DNA of 64,000 nucleotides from Paenibacillus sp. JNUCC-31 (GCF_014844075.1 NZ_CP062165.1:1736001-1800000), one strand, 5' to 3'. Shown: positions 55,920 through 64,000, counted from the stretch's first letter. Notes: generated by a model not told the origin, from the letters alone. Made by a program: numbers and translations.

Positions 55920-56099
55920 GCCAATACCCCATGGATGCAATTTTATCCAACGCTTACTGAGTAGTTTCGGTTGGGATGGGTCACTTTCACAGAAAGTTCT
56001 CATTTTCAGCTGTTACGCTAATGGACAAAACCGAATCAACATGGACAGTATGAGCAGCTGATGCCGGTGGTTTCTATGACGATAAAGGAGGATGGGCAA

Positions 56100-56546
56100 A
56101 TGGAACAGTAGACGCATAATCAGGAGGGCTTGATCCAGCCGCCCATGAGCCCGGGAAGACGGATGTTAAACAAAGTCCCGCAAGTCACCATCTTTTTTTG
56201 AATCATTAAAATCTTGGCAACGACCGTTGGGGAGACGGCAGCGGACCTGCTGAACCAAAACCTCAATCTTCGCCTGACCGTAACGACGCTGCTGATGACG
56301 GTGCTTTTGATCGGGGCTCTTCTACAGTTCAAGGCAGACAAATATGTGCCGTGGATCTATTGGCTGTCAGTCGTATTCATCAGCGTTGTTGGTACTATAA
56401 TCACCGATAATCTGACCGATAACCTCGGAATTCCGCCAGAAACGAGCACCATAGTGTTAGCCATCCTGCTGACTGCGGTTTTCGTGGTTAGGTACGCAAG
56501 CGAGAAGACACTGTCGATCCATTCGATTACTACTGCTTTACAATGA
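56100..56546 (+). pseudogene. COG4705-type membrane protein, inactivated copy 1
   Basis: GGAGGATGGGCAA precedes an ATG at 56100 that meets TAG after three codons. The homologous frame from 56162 reads MLNKVPQVTIFF, then TGA, then IIKILATTVGETAADLLNQNLN. The intact paralogue downstream has FFWIIKIL, so TGG became TGA. It continues through TDNLTDNLGIPPETST to SEKTLSIHSI and stops at 56546, half the length of the intact protein. The open part (56214-56546) covers about three membrane helices. Confidence 0.78.
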
Positions 56547-56581
56547 CTACTTTTCAGATCGGTAAATGATAAGCAAAGAAA

Positions 56582-56655
56582 ATCAGAAGTCACCATATTT
56601 TTTGGAATCCTCAAGATTATGGCAACCAGTGTGGGAGAAACAACGCAGACTTCCT
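56582..56655 (+). pseudogene. COG4705-type remnant, copy 2
   Basis: Reads KSPYFLESSRLWQPVWEKQR-like in one frame, but KVTIFFGILKIMATSVGETTQTSL in another. The latter is clearly the N-terminal repeat of the same family (compare QVTIFFWIIKILCTTVGET). Only about 24 codons survive between copies 1 and 3. Confidence 0.6.
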
Positions 56656-56715
56656 TATTAGTGAATGAAATATAATAAAGTTGTGGGAAACCACTATAAA
56701 GAAAGGAAATTATAT

Positions 56716-57921
56716 ATGCAAGAAAACCAAAATAAAATGATAATTTTACTTAACAAAGTGCCCCAAGTGACGATTTTCTTTTGGATCATCAAAATTTTAT
56801 GTACCACTGTTGGTGAAACATTTGCTGACTTCATCAATTTCAACATTGGACTTGGTTTAACTCTTACTACCATTATTATGGGAGTTGCGTTTTTTATTGC
56901 ATTGTTTTTTCAATTTAAAGCAAACAAGTATGTTCCAGCCATTTACTGGGTAACCGTTGTTCTTATAAGTGTATTTGGAACACTGGTAACGGATAATTTG
57001 ACAGATAATATGAGCGTACCACTTGAGGTTAGTACAGCTGTTTTCTCGGTGCTACTAGGACTGACTTTTCTATTTTGGTATCTTAGTGAAAAAACACTAT
57101 CGATCCACTCGATTTTCACTAAAAAAAGAGAAGTTTTCTACTGGCTTACGATCCTTTTCACCTTTGCACTTGGAACTGCAGTCGGCGATTTATATTCAGA
57201 ACAACTTGGTTTTGGTTATCTTAACACAGGAATAGGCGTTGTTATTATTATTGCTCTTGTGTTCTTAGCTTATAAATTTTTGAAACTTGACGGGGTATTA
57301 GCTTTCTGGATTGCATATATTTTAACTCGTCCGCTTGGAGCGTCACTTGGAGATTACCTATCTCAACCAAAAGTAAATGGCGGATTAGGACTCGGGACAA
57401 CCGTTACGAATGTCATCTTTCTTATCGCTATTTTAGCGATCATCGTTTTCCTTGCCGTTTCAAAAATTGATACAAATGCTAAAAGTGATAAAGCGGAAAC
57501 AAACCAAAGTAATGCAAATAAGAAACATGTGCTAACACAAACGATTGTTGTACTCGTAATTTTCTTAGTTGTTGGTATAGGCGGTTATAACTGGCGCAGT
57601 AATTATATTGCATCACAAGATGCTGCTGAGCAAGCTACGTTAGGAGGTGAATTAAACGATTTTGTTAAAATTGAAAATGATATGCTAAACGCTGTAAATA
57701 AAAACGACTTTGCTCCAGCAAAAAAAGGCGCTGATAATTTGGAACATCAATGGGATACACAAGAACCTAAGCTTCGAAAAATTGATAGCACTACATGGAC
57801 GAAAATTGATGGAACAATTGATGTTGTATTAGCAGCAGTTCGTTCATCGAATCCTGATGTAAACAAGTGTAAAACAGCACTTAACAATTCACTTAGTACC
57901 ATAAACGCAGCAAATAAATAA
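56716..57921 (+). CDS. COG4705-type multi-pass membrane protein (intact copy 3)
   Basis: The 401-residue protein has two internal four-helix repeats (about residues 15-130 and 135-250; both with GETFADF/GTAVGDLY and TDNLTDN/LTRPLGASLGD motifs), a ninth helix at about 278-298, and a helical extracytoplasmic or cytoplasmic tail (NDFVKIENDMLNAVNKND). ATG 56716 follows GAAAGGA. Codon choice is strongly A+T-rich (aaa, gaa, att), unlike the G+C-rich copy 1 next to it, suggesting separate acquisition. Function of the family is unknown; some members are linked to acid tolerance or metal responses. Confidence 0.8.
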   Translation: MQENQNKMIILLNKVPQVTIFFWIIKILCTTVGETFADFINFNIGLGLTLTTIIMGVAFFIALFFQFKANKYVPAIYWVTVVLISVFGTLVTDNLTDNMSVPLEVSTAVFSVLLGLTFLFWYLSEKTLSIHSIFTKKREVFYWLTILFTFALGTAVGDLYSEQLGFGYLNTGIGVVIIIALVFLAYKFLKLDGVLAFWIAYILTRPLGASLGDYLSQPKVNGGLGLGTTVTNVIFLIAILAIIVFLAVSKIDTNAKSDKAETNQSNANKKHVLTQTIVVLVIFLVVGIGGYNWRSNYIASQDAAEQATLGGELNDFVKIENDMLNAVNKNDFAPAKKGADNLEHQWDTQEPKLRKIDSTTWTKIDGTIDVVLAAVRSSNPDVNKCKTALNNSLSTINAANK

Positions 57922-57931
57922 TAATCTTAGG

Positions 57932-57957
57932 AATTGCCAACCGCGATTCCTTTTAAA
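57932..57957 (+). terminator. Probable terminator of the COG4705 gene
   Basis: AGGAAT-TG and CG-ATTCCT form a short imperfect stem (57931-57953), followed by TTTT. Confidence 0.5.
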
Positions 57958-58105
57958 ATGGAACTTTTATTAAACTAAACTCCGTTAAGAATATTCCTTC
58001 ACAATATCGATAAATTAACATACTTCATTTGCTAAAATATAAAAAAATGCGTTTTGATAAAAGGGTTATGGTTCAACTGACTCCCAAGGAGTTTGGGAGT
58101 CAACT

Positions 58106-58339
58106 GTCCTAATAGGACGAGTAGCCCATCCAGAAAAGATTGTGACTAATTATCACAGTAGCGGTAAGCCAATGGATGTTAAACGCCTGATCGGTGCACA
58201 TCTCTCATCAAGTGAAATGGAGAAAGTTATGGATAATTTAGATAAACTGGGTGTAGCTACAGCAAGACATTTTTTTTACTATTCAGCGTTTAACCCTTTC
58301 CCAAGATCGTTTGAACCTTTACTAGATTATTTTTGCTAA
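58106..58339 (+). pseudogene. Unidentified gene fragment
   Basis: The frame VLIGRVAHPEKIVTNYHSS continues with MDVKRLIGAHLSSSEMEKVMDNLDKLGVATARH before losing homology-like character. No start or ribosome site is visible, and a perfect hairpin (GACTCCCAA/TTTGGGAGTC, 58079-58101) precedes it. I did not recognise the family. Confidence 0.35.
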
Positions 58340-58556
58340 GTTCCATAATTTCTCCATAAAGTTCGCCATAAACCTTCTCTTTTCCCCTGGATTTTGGTCC
58401 CTTTGCGGACGTCTCCCCAAGCCCTGTCCAAAGCTGTATAGGCCGTGTTTGACTTAGGAGTTACACCAAAGGGACAGAGAGTGATATACGGGCTTCTGGG
58501 AGGCCCAAACGCTCTGCCGATTCGATTGCACTAAATGTAATGTTACCTACGTTCGG
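58336..58556 (-). pseudogene. Remnant of a second, different rarA-like gene
   Basis: The minus strand reads ADPNVGNITFSAIESAERLG, GLPEARISLSVPLV, then a frame change and GVTPKSNTAYTALDRAWGDVRKG. This is the MgsA/RarA C-terminal pattern (compare SPKSNAVYTAISKAMNAIDEV in the resident gene), but the sequence is clearly a different paralogue. It runs into the island-flanking repeat at 58557. Confidence 0.7.
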
Positions 58557-58611
58557 ATCGGCATAATGTACCCAAAATTCCACCGATTCCAATGTAGAAT
58601 ATTTCTTTCAT
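58557..58611 (-). pseudogene. crcB: 5' fragment of crcB
   Basis: The first 18 codons, MKEIFYIGIGGILGTLCR, match the crcB start at 38626, then the frame runs into unrelated DNA. It is part of the right copy of the direct repeat. Confidence 0.85.
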
Positions 58612-58941
58612 CGTTCAAGCATCTCCCGGGTCATCGATCTTACATCTCTCTGCGACGTTGTTGGTTTAGACGAATCTTGGATTCATTGCCTTGTTCAGTA
58701 GCTTCATAGAACACGCGGCGTGAGAGCTGTTTCGGTAAATATTCCTGTTTCACATAATGGCCCGGATAATTGTGCGGGTACTGGTAGCCTTCATGTCCCA
58801 GCTTCACTGCACCGGAATAATGGGTATCCCGCAGATGAAGAGGTACCTCAGCCGACTTCACCTCATCAATAGCATTCATCGCTTTGGAGATCGCGGTGTA
58901 TACCGCATTAGACTTCGGACTTTCAACAGCAAACAGGATCG
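58557..58941. repeat. Right copy of the 385-bp island-flanking direct repeat
   Basis: Ungapped match to 38572-38956 with about 22 differences. It includes the crcB 5' fragment and the last 100 codons of intact rarA. The match ends at 58941, exactly where the left copy gives way to sequence before the IS30 end. Confidence 0.92.
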
Positions 58942-59947
58942 CCTGGGCAATGTTCAGCTTGGCTTCAGGCCAGCCATTATTCCGATAAGCATCCAGCGCC
59001 CCAATGGCCTGCGTCATCGCTTGCGGATTCGCAAGTCCAATATCTTCACTGCTTGCTGCAATCAGACGACGTATAAACGTCATCGGGTCCATACCCAACT
59101 TTTCCACCGCATACAAAAACCAGAACAGTGCTGCATCACTGGAACCCCGGATGCTCTTGTGAAATGCCGACAGTACATCATACTGCGTCGATTCATCTGC
59201 TCTCACAATGGGACGACGAATAGACTCTTCGGCTACATCAAGCGTAATATGGATCGAGCCGTCCTTCTCTGGCGGTGTGGTCAGTGCGGCAAGTTCCAAT
59301 GCGTTCAGTGCACGCCGAATATCACCATTCGCCATTGTTGCAATATGCTCCAGTGCTTCGTCGTCTGCCTTCAGGTCCATGAATCCCAAACCTTTATCTG
59401 TATCCGCCAGTGCCCGGCGCATTGCAATCAGGGAATGCTCTTTGTTCAAAGACTCCAGCTGAAACAGCGTGGAACGGCTCATCAAGGCCCCGTTTACATA
59501 ATGAAAGGGATTCTCTGTCGTAGCGCCGATAAAAATAATCGTGCCCTTCTCTACTGCAGGCAGTAGTGCATCCTGACGTGAACTATTAAAGCGGTGCACC
59601 TCATCGAGGAACAAAATGGTTTTCGTTCCGTACAACTGCTTGTTGGTCTGCGCCTGCTCGATGACTTCACGTACATCTTTAACGGAAGCATCCACCGCAT
59701 TCAGACGGACGAACTGTCCCTGGGTATGCTGGGAAATAATATGTGCCAATGTCGTCTTGCCGCACCCCGGAGGACCATAAAGCAAGATGGAAGAAATCTG
59801 ATCCGCTTCAATGGCGCGCCGAAGCAATTTTCCCGGTCCTATAATGTGCTCTTGCCCAATATATTCATCAAGCCGCTCTGGCCGCATACGGTCAGCGAGC
59901 AGTCTTGCTTGAGGTTCTGAATCCTGCTGAAACGAAAATAAGTCCAT
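58640..59947 (-). CDS. rarA: Replication-associated recombination protein RarA (MgsA)
   Basis: The 435-residue AAA+ ATPase of the clamp-loader clade acts at stalled replication forks. Walker A is LLYGPPGCGKTTLAH (about 55-69), Walker B ILFLDEVHRFN (about 108-118), sensor 1 FIGATTENP, with the MgsA C-terminal domain in AVESPKSNAVYTAISKAM. Full length. Its 3' end is in the right copy of the flanking repeat; the ancestral downstream crcB genes are now 20 kb away. Confidence 0.95.
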   Translation of the reverse strand: MDLFSFQQDSEPQARLLADRMRPERLDEYIGQEHIIGPGKLLRRAIEADQISSILLYGPPGCGKTTLAHIISQHTQGQFVRLNAVDASVKDVREVIEQAQTNKQLYGTKTILFLDEVHRFNSSRQDALLPAVEKGTIIFIGATTENPFHYVNGALMSRSTLFQLESLNKEHSLIAMRRALADTDKGLGFMDLKADDEALEHIATMANGDIRRALNALELAALTTPPEKDGSIHITLDVAEESIRRPIVRADESTQYDVLSAFHKSIRGSSDAALFWFLYAVEKLGMDPMTFIRRLIAASSEDIGLANPQAMTQAIGALDAYRNNGWPEAKLNIAQAILFAVESPKSNAVYTAISKAMNAIDEVKSAEVPLHLRDTHYSGAVKLGHEGYQYPHNYPGHYVKQEYLPKQLSRRVFYEATEQGNESKIRLNQQRRREM

Positions 59948-60000
59948 TGCTCATCACTTCCTTAACGGATTGCCTCACTCTTTCCTTACCAAATTCCTGA

Positions 60001-60879
60001 CTAATCTCTACTCTCTATCATATCATACTCCCGTGGAAGCATATCCATAAATGCACCAAGTGCACTGCTGACAAAGGCATCCTTACGAGTAATAAAACGA
60101 GTCATCATGCGATTCATGCCTACTGGGAGTGTGTGCTTTCGCAGCAATCCATTTTCAATCTGATGCCGAATGACGATCTCAGGTAACAGCGAAATTCCCA
60201 TGCCAGACGAGACCCCGCTAATAATTGCTTCGAGGGTTCCAAATTCCATAATGACCGGACGGTTTACCCCGCTCACCGATAACCAATCCTCCAAAATTTG
60301 ACGATAGGAACACCCCATGCTGTAAACAAGAACAGGTTTACTTGTAAGTTCTTCATCCATTAGCCCCAAACCGGAGGAGACAACAAAGAGTTCCTCGTCA
60401 AATACGGGAGTAGAGGAAATGTCGGGATGATCGCATGAACAGCCGATGAACGCCCCTTCCAATTCATACCCAATCACCTGATCCATAAGCAATTGGGAAT
60501 TCCCCGTGGTCAACGATAAGGAGACAGCTGGATGCTGTTTATAGTATTTTGCAAAAAGCTCAGGTAACCGAACCGCTGCAGCGGTCTGCGTGGAACCGAT
60601 CCGTAGTGGGCCAGCAGGCTCAATTGTAGAGCTCAGCGCTTTTCCAGCCTCATCGAGCAGACCAACAATTTTATCCGCATACGTCAGCAGCATCTCACCT
60701 GCTGGAGATAAAGTCATACCGCGATTATGACGGATAAACAACAGTGTCCCTACTTCGGATTCCAGATGTCTTATCCTTGCTGTGACATTGGACTGCACGT
60801 AACCGAGGCGCTCAGCAGCTCGGGTCAGATTTCCTTCTTGTGCGACACATTGGAATATCCTTAAATCTCCGCTCTCCAT
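60001..60879 (-). CDS. LysR-family transcriptional regulator
   Basis: The 292-residue regulator has an N-terminal winged helix-turn-helix (DLRIFQCVAQEGNLTRAAERLGYVQSNVTARIRHLE, residues 5-40) and a periplasmic-binding-fold effector domain (90-285). It is divergent from an SDR-EamA gene pair across 161 bp that hold a T-N11-A dyad (60916-60930). LysR regulators usually control the divergent operon, so the SDR and transporter are the likely targets. The effector is unknown; CzcR/YofA-type by general pattern. Confidence 0.88.
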   Translation of the reverse strand: MESGDLRIFQCVAQEGNLTRAAERLGYVQSNVTARIRHLESEVGTLLFIRHNRGMTLSPAGEMLLTYADKIVGLLDEAGKALSSTIEPAGPLRIGSTQTAAAVRLPELFAKYYKQHPAVSLSLTTGNSQLLMDQVIGYELEGAFIGCSCDHPDISSTPVFDEELFVVSSGLGLMDEELTSKPVLVYSMGCSYRQILEDWLSVSGVNRPVIMEFGTLEAIISGVSSGMGISLLPEIVIRHQIENGLLRKHTLPVGMNRMMTRFITRKDAFVSSALGAFMDMLPREYDMIESRD

Positions 60880-60915
60880 TGTGAACCTCCCGGCTATGAC
60901 TTTATTCAGTCAGAC

Positions 60916-60930
60916 ATCATTCAAAATGAT
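60916..60930. promoter_or_regulatory. Candidate LysR operator
   Basis: ATCATT-CAA-AATGAT, a perfect 6-bp dyad containing the T-N11-A pattern (60917-60929), centred between the divergent lysR-type and SDR genes. Confidence 0.5.
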
Positions 60931-61040
60931 ACCTGAATCATTAACAATCATTATACAGTATAGCTGCTTCGAGCTACAATCGGGGTAGATCAGAACACAG
61001 CAGCTCGCTATCCGCTGAGTTCACTTAAGGAGTGTTAATA

Positions 61041-61784
61041 ATGATGAACTGGACAAACACCGTAGCTTTGGTAACTGGAGGCGGTACGGGAATAGGTCGA
61101 GCTACCAGTATACTATTGGCTAATCGCGGAGCCACCGTGGCCGTTAATTACTCTCGTTCCCAGTATGAGGCCGAAGAGACGGTACAACATATTCTGGATG
61201 TCGGAGGTCAGGCTTTTGCCATTCGGGCCAATGTGGGTTCGGATGTCGAGGTTCGCGGAATGGTGGCCTCTATCATTGAAAAAGTCGGACCTGTGACCGC
61301 ACTCGTAAATAACGCCAGCATCACACATCATATCCCAATGAAGGATCTGGAATCCGTAACGGATGAGATATGGGATGAACTGTATGACGTCAATGTCAAA
61401 GGCATGTTTTACTGCGCACGAGCTGTATCGAAGGGAATGCAGCAGACAGGCCAAGGCGCAATCGTTAACCTTGGCAGTATAGCTGGCAGCACAGGATCAG
61501 GCTCCTCCCTTCCTTACGCCGTTTCCAAAGCGGCTGTACACGGTTTAACCAAATCTTTAGCACATGCGCTATCTCCTGATATTCGGGTTAACGCCATCAT
61601 TCCAGGTGCAGTCGCTACCCGTTGGTGGGCAGGAAAAGAAGAACAGATGAATCGTCTGGGCGGTGAATTATTGTTGCAGAGAATAGCGGCAAGCGAAGAC
61701 ATTGCACATATGATATGCGCTGCGCTGGAACAACCATCCATGACCGGACAACTGATTACAGTTGATAGCGGTCAAACGTTATGA
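61041..61784 (+). CDS. Short-chain dehydrogenase/reductase (FabG-like)
   Basis: The 247-residue classical SDR has the cofactor motif TGGGTGIGRA (about 12-21), NNAS (about 89), the catalytic Ser in NLGSIAGSTGSG and YAVSK (Tyr and Lys, about 155-159). The C-terminal VNAIIPGAVATRWW is typical. It oxidises or reduces an unknown alcohol or ketone with NAD(P). The ATG at 61041 follows AAGGAG; an upstream GTG at 61032 overlaps the site. Followed by an EamA transporter 31 bp later, probably in the same transcript. Confidence 0.86.
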   Translation: MMNWTNTVALVTGGGTGIGRATSILLANRGATVAVNYSRSQYEAEETVQHILDVGGQAFAIRANVGSDVEVRGMVASIIEKVGPVTALVNNASITHHIPMKDLESVTDEIWDELYDVNVKGMFYCARAVSKGMQQTGQGAIVNLGSIAGSTGSGSSLPYAVSKAAVHGLTKSLAHALSPDIRVNAIIPGAVATRWWAGKEEQMNRLGGELLLQRIAASEDIAHMICAALEQPSMTGQLITVDSGQTL

Positions 61785-61815
61785 GCATGCCGAGAATACA
61801 AAGGGAGGAAGCCTG

Positions 61816-62721
61816 ATGAAGCCCCTAAGATATACAATCCTGATCATCATAACCACTCTCATTATGGGAACCTCGTTTCCCGTAGGAAAAATCGGTATGA
61901 TGTATGCTCCTCCCTTTTTATTAATGGGACTTCGCTATATACTGGCAGGAGCGTTACTTGCTTGGATCATTAGAAAACGTCCTATGCCTGCGGGGTGGAA
62001 ACAGTGGATGCAAATTGCTGTAATCGGTTTGTTTCAATCGGCGGGAGTAATGGGTTGTGCCTACTACAGCATGAACTGGATCAGTTCGGGAGAGTCCGCC
62101 ATTATCACATTTACCAATCCCTTGCTTGTCATCATCCTGAGTGCTGCTCTATACGGAGTATCCTACCACTTTAGCCAGTGGATCGGTGTAATTCTCGGAT
62201 TTGTCGGGGTGGTGTTGACCTTTGGATTCCATATGAGTTTAAGTCTTGGAACGTGGATTGGGTTTGGCGGCGCTGTATCTTTTGCTGTATCCACGTTGCT
62301 CATTAAACGCTGGGGAGCAGCTCATGATACGTTTGTTCTTACCGCATATCAGATGTTCGCCGGAGGCGTCGTACTGCTTGTACTGAGTCTCTTTACAGAG
62401 CAACCTCATTTTATCGTAAATACAACTTCCATCGTTGTCTTGGTATGGCTGACGATTTTCTGTTCCATCATTCAGTTTACGCTCTGGTTTTACTTGCTGC
62501 AAAACACAGATCCGGCCAAAACCAGTTCCTTTCTTTTTCTGGCGCCGCTCTTTGGACTGCTGTCTAGCTTCTTCTTGTTGGGCGAGCATGTCGGCTGGAT
62601 GGTGGGTGCAGGCGGGGTCATGATCTGTCTGGGCATTTTCCTGGTTAACCGCCATCCCGCTAGGCATAAGTCAGTTCTGGATAAACCGGTGTTAACGAAC
62701 ACCTGCAAGTTAACTCAGTAG
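61816..62721 (+). CDS. EamA/DMT-superfamily transporter
   Basis: The 301-residue protein has ten predicted membrane helices in two EamA repeats. The first has TLIMGTSFPVGKIGMMYAPPFLLMGLRY, and the second SLGTWIGFGGAVSFAVSTLLIKRWG. DMT members usually export metabolites or amino acids. ATG 61816 follows GGGAGG; the frame to 61762 overlaps the SDR end. Co-transcription with the SDR gene and control by the divergent LysR regulator are inferred. A bidirectional terminator follows. Confidence 0.85.
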   Translation: MKPLRYTILIIITTLIMGTSFPVGKIGMMYAPPFLLMGLRYILAGALLAWIIRKRPMPAGWKQWMQIAVIGLFQSAGVMGCAYYSMNWISSGESAIITFTNPLLVIILSAALYGVSYHFSQWIGVILGFVGVVLTFGFHMSLSLGTWIGFGGAVSFAVSTLLIKRWGAAHDTFVLTAYQMFAGGVVLLVLSLFTEQPHFIVNTTSIVVLVWLTIFCSIIQFTLWFYLLQNTDPAKTSSFLFLAPLFGLLSSFFLLGEHVGWMVGAGGVMICLGIFLVNRHPARHKSVLDKPVLTNTCKLTQ

Positions 62722-62756
62722 TCAGAGATCGTATAACAAATGTTAAAACGTACAAA

Positions 62757-62787
62757 AAAGCATGGTGCCTTAACAGCGCCATGCTCT
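62757..62787. terminator. Bidirectional terminator between EamA and HelD genes
   Basis: AGCATGGTGC (62759-62768) pairs with GCGCCATGCT (62776-62785). TTTTTT follows on the minus strand, and CTTT on the plus strand. Confidence 0.8.
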
Positions 62788-62820
62788 TTCCATATGAATA
62801 CGATGTTCAACAATCAGGTT

Positions 62821-64000
62821 TCACTCTGCCTCGCTGTCAGGCCAACCCTGAATGGCAACAGACTCGCCTTCCGAGTTGTGAGTCGCAGCAGCATAGTCAG
62901 GCAATGGGCCGTCGTGGAATAACCACAGTTCGTGCAAAGCCCGGGTACAGCCAACGTATAACAGTTTCGCATCACCCGCATTAGGCAGATAGTGCTTCTC
63001 ATCGCCATCGGCCACGATAACTGCATCAAACTCCAACCCTTTCGACAAATAGACAGGTAAAACGGAGTGTCCGCCGGTGTACTGTTTTTTGCCGCCGTCA
63101 ATCAAGTTCAGGTCCCAGCCTGCTGTTTGGAGTTCATGATGAAGCTCCTTTGCCTCATGCAGGGTACGGGTCAGAATCGAGACAGTGCGGTAGTCTTTGA
63201 CCGTTAGCAGCTTCAATGCACGCTCAAGGCTTGCGGTTCGCCCTTCTTCCCCATAGGACAACGTCCGTACAGGGTCACCACTCCGAAATACAGGAATCGC
63301 CGTGATGCCGCTCTTGACGCCCCGCTCCAAAATGGTATTTGCATAATCTATAATTTCCATCGTCGAGCGATAACTGCGGGTCAAGGCAAAGTATGCATTC
63401 TGTTCCTCAGGAAACAGGGAACTCATTTCTTCCCACGTATGAACACCACGGTACTCATGAATGCCTTGAGACAAATCACCCAATATGGTAAAGGAATGCC
63501 CTTTGACGAAGTGATCCAATAACGCCACATGAAAAGGAGAAAAGTCCTGCGCTTCATCAATGACGACGTGATCGAATCGCTCTGAACCTTCAATATCATG
63601 CACCAGTGTATGGATGTATACCAATGCAGGCAAATCCTCTTCACGGATGATATCCTGCTTCAAATCTGCTGCCGTTTGCTTCATCACCAATTTGGGAATA
63701 AGCGCGCTGAGCGAGGCAGGTACCGAACCGCCTTTAACAACCTTGAACAGCTGTTTATACAGCGTAAGCGGTTCATATTGAGGCCATTTTTTGGCGTAGG
63801 CTTTCTCACGGGTTGCCGCTTTCTTTTTACGTTCTTTGCGAACGGCTTCCGGGGAAGGTTTCTTGAGCTCCATCTCAATCCAGCGGTGAATACGCGCCAT
63901 GACCCGCTCTTTTCGCTTTGCCAGCGGATAATGTTTGTATTCTTCCCCAAACCAGTTCTCGATCTCGGCTTTGCTGAGCACTGCGCCATCCCATGGACTG
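62821..64000 (-). CDS. helD: HelD-type DNA helicase / RNA polymerase recycling factor (5' end outside window)
   Basis: About 393 C-terminal codons are visible and the frame remains open to base 64000 (SPWDGAVLSKAEIENWF precedes the GTG at 63981, so that GTG is not the start). UvrD-like superfamily 1 motifs are in order: II VVIDEAQDFS, III LGDLSQGIHEYRG, IV LTRSYRST, V LSKGLEFDAVIVAD, VI LLYVGCTRALHELWL. HelD removes RNA polymerase from DNA in Firmicutes. Walker A would be in the missing part. Confidence 0.85.
   Translation of the reverse strand, partial: SPWDGAVLSKAEIENWFGEEYKHYPLAKRKERVMARIHRWIEMELKKPSPEAVRKERKKKAATREKAYAKKWPQYEPLTLYKQLFKVVKGGSVPASLSALIPKLVMKQTAADLKQDIIREEDLPALVYIHTLVHDIEGSERFDHVVIDEAQDFSPFHVALLDHFVKGHSFTILGDLSQGIHEYRGVHTWEEMSSLFPEEQNAYFALTRSYRSTMEIIDYANTILERGVKSGITAIPVFRSGDPVRTLSYGEEGRTASLERALKLLTVKDYRTVSILTRTLHEAKELHHELQTAGWDLNLIDGGKKQYTGGHSVLPVYLSKGLEFDAVIVADGDEKHYLPNAGDAKLLYVGCTRALHELWLFHDGPLPDYAAATHNSEGESVAIQGWPDSEAE

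Noticed and set aside
38956..58556. Prophage or integrative conjugative element
   Set aside because: No integrase, relaxase, phage structural gene, or tRNA attachment site is present in the island.

Overview
This window looks like chromosomal DNA of a Paenibacillus-type Firmicute. The support is gene content and order: a yrzL-yrrK-yrzB-mltG-yrrN-yrrO block, a T-box in front of alaS, yrrI/yrrD neighbours, CymR, YheC/YheD-type ATP-grasp and C40 peptidase genes, G-rich ribosome binding sites and moderate G+C. No rRNA, tRNA or CRISPR array was seen.

Bases 1-38,600 are ordinary backbone. In order they hold: a truncated NfeD/YuaF membrane protein behind a sigma-W-like promoter; an iron alcohol dehydrogenase; a galK-galE-galT Leloir operon divergent from an AraC-type regulator; an aldo-keto reductase, a sirtuin deacetylase, a HAD phosphatase and an anchored alpha/beta hydrolase; a kdgK-eda operon for 2-keto-3-deoxygluconate; a membrane acyltransferase and a KGG-repeat stress protein; ilvD with a possible attenuator; a NodB-type deacetylase, an AI-2E-family transporter and a penicillin-binding protein; a chemoreceptor; the ireB-ruvX-DUF1292-DUF1292-mltG-trhP1-trhP2 operon; alaS with T-box; yrrI; yrrD; cysteine desulfurase, a heptad-repeat coiled-coil protein, cymR and mnmA; and two overlapping crcB fluoride-channel genes.

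Bases 38,960-58,556 (about 19.6 kb) are an accessory island inserted between crcB and rarA. It is bracketed by an imperfect 385-bp direct repeat (about 22 mismatches by hand count, near 94% identity) holding the start of crcB and the 3' end of rarA. The left edge is a decayed IS30-family element. The right edge carries the remnant of a different rarA-like gene. No integrase or tRNA is present, so homologous or IS-mediated integration is more likely than site-specific integration. The island mixes intact envelope genes (two OmpR-family two-component systems, a PepSY repeat protein, BcrC-type undecaprenyl-pyrophosphate phosphatase, C40 peptidases, a glycosyltransferase, an AspA/AstE-like hydrolase, COG4705 membrane proteins) with many broken ones (ATP-grasp, TVP38, MGDG-synthase-like, phosphoesterase, a CotSA-like glycosyltransferase).

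The most interesting signal in the island is a shared direct-repeat operator, TTCTCAT-N4-TTTTNAT with an 11-bp period. It lies upstream of the PepSY gene, bcrC, the second two-component system and a secreted C40 peptidase. At two of these it sits exactly 7 bp before a plausible -35 hexamer. This suggests a small, locally encoded, autoregulated envelope-stress regulon.

Bases 58,557-64,000 return to backbone: rarA, a LysR regulator divergent from an SDR oxidoreductase plus EamA transporter, and the C-terminal part of a HelD helicase that runs off the window.
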